42,125 nt of DNA, taken from the NCBI RefSeq assembly GCF_902806695.1, contig NZ_CADCXN010000061.1, positions 1 to 42,125 of the forward strand, given 5' to 3'. The position numbers and the translations under genes were made by a program. This document shows, piece by piece, positions 1-7,316 of this stretch (within the stretch, counting starts at the first letter, position 1; every line of letters begins with the position of its first letter). The DNA is from Candidatus Methylobacter favarea. GTDB lineage: Bacteria; Pseudomonadota; Gammaproteobacteria; Methylococcales; Methylomonadaceae. The notes under the pieces were generated by a model, which saw only the letters and a program-made list of their open reading frames with translations, searched no databases and was not told where the DNA came from.

Positions 1-3
1 ATC

Positions 4-40
4 CAACACCCTTATTCTCTCATGAAGAATAAGGGTGTTG
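4..40. terminator. Long hairpin beyond the distal end of the CRISPR array
   Basis: Positions 4-18 (CAACACCCTTATTCT) and 26-40 are perfect reverse complements, giving a 15-bp stem with a 7-nt loop. It lies about 55 nt past the last repeat in the direction of array transcription (minus strand). It could therefore terminate the pre-crRNA or the convergent transcript of whatever lies left of the window. No T-tract follows on the plus strand, and the minus-strand continuation is outside the window. It may instead be an interspersed palindromic repeat. The hairpin is seen directly; its role is inferred. Confidence 0.45.
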
Positions 41-95
41 CTTCCTGATTTCATTTATTTAACTCTTGCCCATTTCATACATAAATGGCATCTGT

Positions 96-1037
<942 letters not shown>

Positions 1038-1214
1038 TGCCTTTGCCTAACTGATTGAATTTAAAAGCCAAATACTCCTTTAGCTGCGAATCAATTAAAG
1101 CAAGTGCGATAAACATTATAATTCAATCAAGACTAACTATAAAAAGACATACTAATCAGTATGTTATGATGGTTGCGAAAGCTATGCGTTTTTTATGTCA
1201 GCTTGGTGTTCGCA
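1038..1214 (-). promoter_or_regulatory. CRISPR leader
   Basis: This 177-nt AT-rich gap between cas2 and the first repeat is in the usual leader position. On the minus strand it has a consensus TATAAT at 1120-1115, which would start transcription roughly 70 nt before the first repeat. I see no good -35 partner. A 7-bp inverted repeat (ACATACT, 4-nt loop, AGTATGT) spans 1147-1164 just upstream and could be a protein-binding site for transcription or spacer integration. The position is strong evidence for a leader; the individual motifs are tentative. Confidence 0.7.
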
Positions 1215-1505
1215 TCACACCAGTAACAGTCCATTTAAATCCAATACTTTTTTTGCGCCTATATGCTCAACCCGGCGTTTCCAGTTATTGCCCAGGTAAT
1301 AAAATCGTAAACTGTCCTCCTCTTCATCCATTGCTTTGATTAAATCATTTTTTAATAAGGTCCACTGCGCCCTATCAACCTCCACTTCAAAAACCGAATA
1401 CTGTACGCGCTGCCCAAAGACCTGGCATAGCTTCGCTATTCTCCGCAGGCGTTTTGGTCCGGTTTGGTTTTTAAAGCTGACATCATAGGTTACCAGAATC
1501 AACAT
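1215..1505 (-). CDS. cas2: CRISPR-associated endoribonuclease/integrase subunit Cas2
   Basis: This 96-aa protein is the usual size for Cas2 and opens with the hallmark first strand MLILVTYDV, carrying the conserved aspartate D8. Cas2 dimers bridge two Cas1 dimers to form the spacer-integration complex. The start ATG is preceded by AGGAG at 7-nt spacing. It begins 15 nt after the cas1 stop, is the last gene of the cas operon and directly precedes the leader, as is typical of subtype I-C. The ferredoxin-like fold and arginine-rich stretch GPKRLRRIAKLC fit the family. Identification is secure. Confidence 0.96.
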   Translation of the reverse strand: MLILVTYDVSFKNQTGPKRLRRIAKLCQVFGQRVQYSVFEVEVDRAQWTLLKNDLIKAMDEEEDSLRFYYLGNNWKRRVEHIGAKKVLDLNGLLLV

Positions 1506-1520
1506 GTTGACTTCTCCTGA

Positions 1521-2555
1521 TTATTTCCACAAAAACGGCACATAACTATCACAGTCATCGCGCAAGTAGCGCGCTAATATTTGGGCTTGCAGCCAAGGCA
1601 ACAGACCTATCGGTACGGTTTCTTCAAACCAGGGGTGCATTAAGGTATCCTGTTTACGATCTTGCCATGCGGCCAATAAGGTTTTGCGGGGTTCTTCTTT
1701 TAACGTTACTGAACCATTAGGCCAATATTCAAAATCCTTGACGGCCAGTTGACGTTTGTTAATTAATGACAATACTAACCGATCGATCATGGGCCTGAAT
1801 TCTTCAGCCAAATCTAAGGCTAGTGACGGCCTGCCGCTGCGTAATTGATGTAAAAAACCACTGGACGGGTCTAATCCTGTGGTTTCCAGAGCTGAGCGGC
1901 AATCATGGATTAGCAAGGTATAGCAAAACGACAGCAAGGCATTAACAGGATCGGTCGGCGGTCTTCGCCTGCGAATGTCAAATTCAAAACCAACTTGCCG
2001 GATCAGATGTTGAAACACCCCAAAGTACACTTGGGCAGCTTCGCCTTCTCGTCCCATCAGGGTATCGATGGTTTTGCATTCGGGGAGTTGCGCTAAACAG
2101 CGGGTCAAACGTTTTTCGGCAGCTGCAAGTTTTATAAGCGCCTCTTGCTCACTGGCTTGATCGCCATAATCACGCACATAACGTCTCAGCACATAACGCT
2201 GGTTATAAAGTTTACCCGACAGCATGATCCTTGCTATGACAACGCTTTTTTCGGTATCGTGGCCGGTTAAATGTTGGGTGCGCCGAAGTAGCACGTTACC
2301 GCTAACAGGCCCTTCGACTCGCGCCAGATATTTTCCAAATAGATTCAAGTAAGTAATGATAATGCCGTTTTCCGCACAATGCGCCATGAGATAAGGCGAA
2401 ACGGTCACCTGTCCAAAGCACACCAGACCTTGTAATTTGTGGATAGGTATGCGTGCCTTGATTTCGTTGTCTACTTTTAACACCAGGTTCTCGTTATCCT
2501 TATGAACCCAGGAATTTTGAGTTTGGATGTAAATGACGTTACGTAAGGGACGCAT
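1521..2555 (-). CDS. cas1: CRISPR-associated integrase Cas1 (type I-C)
   Basis: This 344-aa Cas1 is the catalytic subunit that inserts new spacers at the leader end of the array. The N-terminal beta domain (about residues 1-85) is followed by the all-helical catalytic domain. Metal-binding residues of the family are recognisable as E170 (MGREGEAAQVYFG), H236 (SGFLHQLRSG) and D248 (LALDLAEEFRP). The length is normal for I-C Cas1. Its ATG lies 2 nt after the cas4 stop, implying translational coupling, and cas2 follows 15 nt downstream. Nothing indicates loss of function, so the adaptation module appears intact. Confidence 0.97.
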   Translation of the reverse strand: MRPLRNVIYIQTQNSWVHKDNENLVLKVDNEIKARIPIHKLQGLVCFGQVTVSPYLMAHCAENGIIITYLNLFGKYLARVEGPVSGNVLLRRTQHLTGHDTEKSVVIARIMLSGKLYNQRYVLRRYVRDYGDQASEQEALIKLAAAEKRLTRCLAQLPECKTIDTLMGREGEAAQVYFGVFQHLIRQVGFEFDIRRRRPPTDPVNALLSFCYTLLIHDCRSALETTGLDPSSGFLHQLRSGRPSLALDLAEEFRPMIDRLVLSLINKRQLAVKDFEYWPNGSVTLKEEPRKTLLAAWQDRKQDTLMHPWFEETVPIGLLPWLQAQILARYLRDDCDSYVPFLWK

Positions 2556-2557
2556 GA

Positions 2558-3184
2558 TTAATCCTGTGCCAGTTGTTGCGTCAGCCAGGCTGACGCTGAT
2601 TTAGCAAATTTTTTGGGATGGCACTGATCAATCAGCGAACAGCCTCTGCATTTTTTTGCTTGATAAAGGGCTTTGGGTGTTGCTTTAGTCTGCACAATGG
2701 CACGACAGGCCAAAATGGTTTGCGCCGTTAAATCACGTAATTCAGCATCAAAAACCACGGGATGCCGACGGCGAACTTCGCCATAAAATAATGCGCCTTC
2801 CGGCACAGGCACGCCATCCATTTCCTCCAGACAGAGCGCCTGAGCGCATAGCTGCACTTCATCGGCGCGGTGCGCTTTGGGCTTGCCGCGTTTGTACTCA
2901 ATGGGAAAGGGAATTTCCGCACCATCCGCTTGCTTGTGATATTCCACCACATCGGCGACGCCCTCGATGCCCAGCTCTGCATTTGCCAACCGTAACGCCC
3001 GCACGGTACGCACCGTACCGCGTTTTTGCTGCTCGGCCTGATTTACCCGCTGGTGCAATACCTGCCCCTCCGCCGTAAACTGGTTTTCTATCCAGATATC
3101 TTCCAGTTCGATTAGGCCGAATTGCCGAGGGCAATATAGGTAGTGTTGCAGGCGGGACAGGTAGATGGGTTCCAGGGTTTGCAT
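2558..3184 (-). CDS. cas4: CRISPR-associated exonuclease Cas4 (type I-C)
   Basis: Cas4 is a RecB-family nuclease with an iron-sulphur cluster that trims prespacers and selects PAM-proximal ends for Cas1-Cas2. Visible signatures are the N-terminal cysteine in LYCPRQFGL, the RecB-type nuclease residues in GVADVVEYHK and PIEYKRGKPKAHRADEVQLC, and the C-terminal cysteine trio KKCRGCSLIDQC. I place the start at the ATG at 3184 (MQTLEPIYLSRL, 208 aa), with the ATG at 3193 as alternative. The open frame runs on to an ATG at 3313, but that extension is low-complexity and lies inside the inverted-repeat element at 3211-3446, so it is probably not native Cas4. No clear ribosome site separates the two near starts. 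Confidence 0.93.
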   Translation of the reverse strand: MQTLEPIYLSRLQHYLYCPRQFGLIELEDIWIENQFTAEGQVLHQRVNQAEQQKRGTVRTVRALRLANAELGIEGVADVVEYHKQADGAEIPFPIEYKRGKPKAHRADEVQLCAQALCLEEMDGVPVPEGALFYGEVRRRHPVVFDAELRDLTAQTILACRAIVQTKATPKALYQAKKCRGCSLIDQCHPKKFAKSASAWLTQQLAQD

Positions 3185-3210
3185 TATTGTCATCAATCTA
3201 GCAATAACCA

Positions 3211-3446
3211 CGTCGTTCCGGCATGGATTGCCGGAACCCAGAAACCAAGGACGGTAAACAGGTCCACATCCCTGTGAACTGGATTGCTCACCGCCTCCTT
3301 GCGGTTCGGGCATCGCCCCGTGCTGCGCACGTCCAAATTCGCTCCCAGCGAATTAGTCCGGCACAAATCTGTCCAGAACAGATTTGCATTAACCCGAAGG
3401 GCTTCGGGCAAGGAAGCCTGGAGTGAATCCATGCCGGTATGACGAC
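3211..3446. repeat. MITE-like inverted-repeat element between cas7c and cas4
   Basis: The left end (GTCGTTCCGGCATGGATT at 3212-3229) and the reverse complement of the right end (GTCGTCATACCGGCATGGATT, which occupies 3426-3446) match over CCGGCATGGATT and GTCGT, separated by about 195 nt without a coding signature. Inside is a perfect 9-bp hairpin (CAAATCTGT at 3364-3372, ACAGATTTG at 3378-3386) and a CCCGAA/TTCGGG hairpin near 3393-3409. Ends of the GTC(A/G)TTCCGGCATGGATT type are known to me from dispersed intergenic repeats in many proteobacteria. It fills nearly the whole cas7c-cas4 gap in an otherwise tightly packed operon, so it looks inserted. Confidence 0.7.
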
Positions 3447-3482
3447 TTAATTTAATAGCAGTCATGGCTTGCACGGTAAGCT

Positions 3483-4433
3483 TTAAAATCCGTCAATGAT
3501 TTCAGGCTTCAAATTGCCAACTTCTAATTTTTTAGCGTTTTCAGAATCTGGTTTCAAATTATCTATTTGATTTAATAAGCTTTTACCCTCTTTGATATTT
3601 TCTTTCCAAGCATCTATCAATTCCGATAGTAAAATATGTACATTAGCTGACGAATATTGCCCTGCTTTTGAGTTGTGCTGCCACCAGATAACTTTTTTAA
3701 CGGCCATTGAACCTGCGGGCCTCGCTGAAGATTCATCACCTTCAAAGAGTCTGGGTAATACGGCTTTAATCAGTTCTGCATCGTTATCACTAAATCCAGT
3801 TCTTTCAGCTAATTGAGGTGTCATTGCCCCGTAGGTTACATAAATAGCAGTGTCTTCTACTCGGTGCTTCATGCCCATCGTATCAGAACCTTTTTTTGTT
3901 CCATCGCTTTCGCCACTGACACTTTTAGTGATTTGGGTACTGGTAATATTTATCCGCTCAATGCTAAAAGCAGATTGAATGGTGACTGGGCCTCGAATTG
4001 CGATAGAAACGCCTTCGGCATTCCCTTTTTTTGCTTTCCCAATGGAAGCTTCTTCGTCTTCATCTTTTTTATATTTATAGGCAAAGAGTTGCCCAAAGCT
4101 GCGTACATCCAGCCACTTTTCACAGGCGAGCTTGGCAAGTTTCTCTTTGTCTTTAAACACATCCTTACCTAAGCCAATCGGTGGGTTGGCTTCGGCTCTA
4201 TCCCTCAAACTATTCATACCATCAATTTTTTTCTCATCAGATTGAACAAAGATTGCTTGTTCATCAGCCTGTAAACGATCACGAATTTTACGTTTTAAAC
4301 AAACATCGGTAATTTCTCCTTTGCCGGAATAATCGGTACGCGGACGGTTATCATTTAATGGATCGCCATTGGGGTTTGCTTTTCGAACACTGATGATAAG
4401 GGCAAAATCAATTTTGTGGCTTAAGCTGCTCAT
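3483..4433 (-). CDS. cas7: Type I-C Cascade backbone protein Cas7 (Csd2)
   Basis: This 316-aa Cas7c/Csd2 polymerises along the crRNA spacer to form the Cascade backbone. The N-terminus is characteristic (IDFALIISVRKANPNGDPLN, then NRPRTDYSGKGEITDVCLKRKIRD), as is the central RGPVTIQSAFSIERINIT segment that forms the RRM-like core. A lysine/acidic stretch around residues 120-140 (YKKDEDEEASIGKAKKG) is probably a surface loop. The start ATG has AGGA seven nt upstream and lies inside the end of cas8c (26-nt overlap), implying coupled translation. It is followed by the inserted repeat and then cas4. Confidence 0.96.
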   Translation of the reverse strand: MSSLSHKIDFALIISVRKANPNGDPLNDNRPRTDYSGKGEITDVCLKRKIRDRLQADEQAIFVQSDEKKIDGMNSLRDRAEANPPIGLGKDVFKDKEKLAKLACEKWLDVRSFGQLFAYKYKKDEDEEASIGKAKKGNAEGVSIAIRGPVTIQSAFSIERINITSTQITKSVSGESDGTKKGSDTMGMKHRVEDTAIYVTYGAMTPQLAERTGFSDNDAELIKAVLPRLFEGDESSARPAGSMAVKKVIWWQHNSKAGQYSSANVHILLSELIDAWKENIKEGKSLLNQIDNLKPDSENAKKLEVGNLKPEIIDGF

Positions 4434-4842
4434 GGTTTTTTCCTGAATTGGTTTGAGTGTTGGTTGTTTCGGATTCGTTTTTAGAAAAATGACGTTGGCA
4501 GTGATAGCCTAACAAAAATTCACAAGATAAAGCTCCAGGTCGAGTGAAATCATCATTTACAAATAATGCAAAAATCTCATCGAGTTCACTCAAACGATTA
4601 GTTAAAAAACCTGGTCGCCATTCTGAACCTGTTTTTAAGCGTTGAAGATAAGGCTGCAGTTCTTTAAAAATAATTTGCCAAGTTTCACAAGGACGCTCTG
4701 AAAAACGCGGCATATAAAGCATGGCCTTAGTGATTCGGTTTTTATCTTCATCGCGTAACACTGCTTCTTCAATACGTTCTGCTATCGCTAAAAGTCTGCC
4801 AAACAAATAATCGCGAGTGTTTCTGTTTTTTTCTAGTGCCAT
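4408..4842 (-). CDS. Predicted internally initiated small subunit Cas11c
   Basis: In type I-C systems the small subunit Cas11c is known to be made from an internal start within cas8c. Here an in-frame ATG at 4842 begins MALEKNRNTRDYLFGRLL, which sits at the border of the helical C-terminal domain of Csd1 proteins (the family has a similar LGRLFA segment here). Translation from it gives 144 aa, ending at the same stop as cas8c. A weak AGAGA lies about 7 nt upstream of the ATG. The open frame and position are seen; use of this start is inferred by analogy and needs experimental support. Confidence 0.5.
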   Translation of the reverse strand: MALEKNRNTRDYLFGRLLAIAERIEEAVLRDEDKNRITKAMLYMPRFSERPCETWQIIFKELQPYLQRLKTGSEWRPGFLTNRLSELDEIFALFVNDDFTRPGALSCEFLLGYHCQRHFSKNESETTNTQTNSGKNHEQLKPQN

Positions 4843-6504
4843 AGCGTATCTCTGGTAGTTAATCTCTGGGTGACGTTGGCAATAACCTCGATACAGCGCA
4901 CAGGCAATACCAAGACTTTTGTACCAAGCAATTTGTTTTTGTTTTGATTCGGAATTCTGGGATAAAGGATTGTTGTTGAAACTGCGCTTAATTACGTTAC
5001 GAAAGCAAGCCTGAACCAAATTGATTGAAATTTGTTGGTCTTCAAAAATACAGGGAATCAAGCTTTCGACTACTTTTTTCTTTATGTTAAGTTTTTTCTT
5101 TTTATCACCAAATGTTAAATTACCGTTGTCATCTAACCGACCATAAGCAATCAATGCAATGTCTTTAGGAATTGGAGAACAGGGAATCCAACCAAATTTA
5201 GGTTTCGTGCTTTTTTTCAACTCGTCGTGTTTTTTAAGCTCAGAGTATTGATACCAAGAAAATTCACTATGCCATTTTTCCAATCGCTCAAGAAATTCAT
5301 CATTAAAAAATTCACGGTAGTAAATAATGCTTATCCGGCCATCTGAGGTAGAGTCCAATCCCATAATAATAATTTGTTCATTTGGTTCTAATTTTGCTTG
5401 GTATCCAGCAATACGATTACGAAGTTTTAGCGCGTATGATTCTCCTAAGTCACGGCTGTGATCGATAAGATTTATTGGTTCAGGTGATTTATTTTCTTCT
5501 ATTTCTTCAAAATCATCTTCATCATCAAAAGTCCAAGCATTGTTCAAAGAGTCGGGTATTTTTTTACCTGATATTGCCCATGAAATAAAAACCTGGTCAT
5601 CATTTTTAAAGCCCCGTTTCTCTATTAACCAAGCTAAGGCAGCATGTGCTTTTTGCGTTGTGGCTGAACCAATGCTAAATGATTGAAGCCCGATTTTTTT
5701 AGCACTGTCTTCTTCATCGGTGAATCTTCCTAAAAACGTAAAACCTTGCCAATCATTTGAAGAAATCAATTTGGCGTTTTTTTTGCTCGGATGTACTTTT
5801 GCTGGATGTTTATTGGCCAATGTTGTCAATTCTCCAGTGACATAACATAAGCCTTCAATACCGTCTTGATCGGAAACAAAATCTATCCATTTATCTTGCA
5901 GAGTTTTATCCTCCCAAACGTCCGGTTCTAAGTCGTCCATGTTTAATTCGACTGACCAGCAAATTAAGGCATCGCCGAAATCGATAAGTTTTGTTTTAGC
6001 ATCGGCAAGGCTTTTAAATGTGGGATGTAGCGTTTTTTCATCCGCATTTTTTAAGACTGGCAGCAAACCATCTTTTATTGGCAATATGTGCTTATCCATT
6101 AAATCCCGAACAACATTGCCTTTGCTTATATATTCATAAATTGCTTCAGCTCTTGGGTGTTTGTACTTTGAATCGCACCAGCTTTTTAATAAAGCGGAAT
6201 ACTCATTATAAAAACTGGCTTTTTTGCCGCCCAAAGCAGAATAGTCTTTTGCCACATAACGTAACTTTTCCGATAAGGGATGAGGCGGAGGTTTGGAACC
6301 TGTTCTGCCCATTTTGCTTTTTTCTGTAGCAGGTACGTTTATTCTTGCTCCCTTGTCCATAATATCCGCTCGTTTAAACCTACCCGTGCCATCAAGAACG
6401 ATTTTAATATGCACTTTCTCGCTAACATGCGCTATAGGCAGTAATTCTTGCTTTTGAAGCATTGCTTCCTCATAAGTGAGGTAAAGCTTTTCCATCCAGC
6501 TCAT
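4408..6504 (-). CDS. cas8c: Type I-C Cascade large subunit Cas8c (Csd1)
   Basis: Cas8c/Csd1 is the large Cascade subunit that recognises the PAM and helps unwind target DNA. The N-terminus MSWMEKLYLTYEEAM and the middle and C-terminal blocks (FTFLGRFTDEEDSAKKIG; AQCFRNVIKRSFNNNP-like core; YLFGRLLAIAERIEEAVL) fit the family. At 698 aa it is on the long side; an acidic stretch (FDDEDDFEEIEENKSPEP, near residue 330) and a polar Asn/Thr/Gln-rich tail account for part of this. I choose the ATG at 6504 over 6510 because GGAGG is then 7 nt upstream and the start overlaps the cas5c stop as ATGA. The 3' end overlaps cas7c by 26 nt. Confidence 0.94.
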   Translation of the reverse strand: MSWMEKLYLTYEEAMLQKQELLPIAHVSEKVHIKIVLDGTGRFKRADIMDKGARINVPATEKSKMGRTGSKPPPHPLSEKLRYVAKDYSALGGKKASFYNEYSALLKSWCDSKYKHPRAEAIYEYISKGNVVRDLMDKHILPIKDGLLPVLKNADEKTLHPTFKSLADAKTKLIDFGDALICWSVELNMDDLEPDVWEDKTLQDKWIDFVSDQDGIEGLCYVTGELTTLANKHPAKVHPSKKNAKLISSNDWQGFTFLGRFTDEEDSAKKIGLQSFSIGSATTQKAHAALAWLIEKRGFKNDDQVFISWAISGKKIPDSLNNAWTFDDEDDFEEIEENKSPEPINLIDHSRDLGESYALKLRNRIAGYQAKLEPNEQIIIMGLDSTSDGRISIIYYREFFNDEFLERLEKWHSEFSWYQYSELKKHDELKKSTKPKFGWIPCSPIPKDIALIAYGRLDDNGNLTFGDKKKKLNIKKKVVESLIPCIFEDQQISINLVQACFRNVIKRSFNNNPLSQNSESKQKQIAWYKSLGIACALYRGYCQRHPEINYQRYAMALEKNRNTRDYLFGRLLAIAERIEEAVLRDEDKNRITKAMLYMPRFSERPCETWQIIFKELQPYLQRLKTGSEWRPGFLTNRLSELDEIFALFVNDDFTRPGALSCEFLLGYHCQRHFSKNESETTNTQTNSGKNHEQLKPQN

Positions 6505-7205
6505 AGCCATTCCTCCATGTCATCAACTGGCTGTATATTTTCCTTTAAGACAAAGGTCTTTTTGTACATATCTCTGACTTTACGGCGTTTTTCACAGTTT
6601 TCCGGCTTTGGAAACTCTAAAATCCCGCGTTTTAATGTGGCGTTCCACAAAATACTTTCTAGTTGGTCTTTGCCGGTTTCATCAGGATACGCAAAACTAT
6701 GGAACATCAAGCCGAAAGCTAATTCATCGAGCTCATCATAAGCACCCTCACCTGCACCAAATTCACAAGGTTCTACATACGCCTGACAATCGCGTGTGCC
6801 TAAAAAAATATCCTGCCTGCCGCCTTTTTCCAGGGTGCGTTTTAGAATGCTGAAATGCTTGCCGTCAATACGGTCTTTCGCCAGTTCGGGGCGATATTCG
6901 TTCCATTCAAAATGCGCTTCAACCTGATATTCGACATCCCGCAAAAAAGTATAAATAGCCAAGCTATTGCCACCATTCCACACCAAAGGCTTAGTGCCTT
7001 TGGTTTGAGTACGCAACGGCTTTATCACCCTGACTTTATCGACATACCAAATCAGGGTGGGCTTCCAGTAGATGGATTTGAGTACTCCTTTTATCGCCTC
7101 ATAAGTCGGTAAGTGATACGAGCACTTTTCACCGCCTACTTTGGTAATGGGATCGGTAAATAACGCATACCTGCCCCACAATCGAAAACTAATGCTGTTT
7201 TTCAC
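6501..7205 (-). CDS. cas5c: Type I-C crRNA-processing endoribonuclease Cas5c (Cas5d)
   Basis: In subtype I-C, which lacks Cas6, Cas5c cuts the repeat hairpin and stays on the 11-nt 5' handle. I start it at the GTG at 7205 (234 aa, KNSISFRLWGRYALFTDP), which has AGGAAGG 5 nt upstream. With this start Y46, K116 and H117 fall exactly at the numbers of the catalytic residues reported for Bacillus halodurans Cas5d, supporting both start and activity. A longer frame from a GTG at 7265 adds 20 residues read out of the repeat element at 7237-7316 and is probably spurious. The stop overlaps the cas8c start (ATGA). Confidence 0.95.
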   Translation of the reverse strand: MKNSISFRLWGRYALFTDPITKVGGEKCSYHLPTYEAIKGVLKSIYWKPTLIWYVDKVRVIKPLRTQTKGTKPLVWNGGNSLAIYTFLRDVEYQVEAHFEWNEYRPELAKDRIDGKHFSILKRTLEKGGRQDIFLGTRDCQAYVEPCEFGAGEGAYDELDELAFGLMFHSFAYPDETGKDQLESILWNATLKRGILEFPKPENCEKRRKVRDMYKKTFVLKENIQPVDDMEEWL

Positions 7206-7236
7206 GAGCACCTTCCTTTGGATATATAAAAAATTA

Positions 7237-7316
7237 TGTAGGGTGGGCAGTGCTTTTCTGCCCACTTCTCATCGGTAAATGGTGGGCAAATGGTATAGCT
7301 GTTTGCCCACCCTACA
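7237..7316. repeat. Compact inverted-repeat element at the cas3/cas5c junction
   Basis: The 80-bp segment is bounded by perfect 13-bp inverted repeats (TGTAGGGTGGGCA at 7237-7249, TGCCCACCCTACA at 7304-7316). It contains two further perfect hairpins: GTGGGCAG/CTGCCCAC at 7243-7265 and GGTGGGCAAA/TTTGCCCACC at 7281-7311. GTAGGGTGGGCA-type palindromes are, to my knowledge, dispersed repeats in many bacterial genomes. The right edge supplies the cas3 stop codon (TTG TAG GG on the minus strand), and the left part produces the false 5' extension of cas5c. It may lower read-through from cas3 into the Cascade genes, or stabilise the mRNA end; that is inference. Confidence 0.8.

Noticed and set aside
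3185-3313. Amino-terminal extension of Cas4 starting at an ATG at 3313
   Set aside because: The extra residues lie largely within the inverted-repeat element, have no Cas4 character, and the protein is complete from 3184 or 3193.
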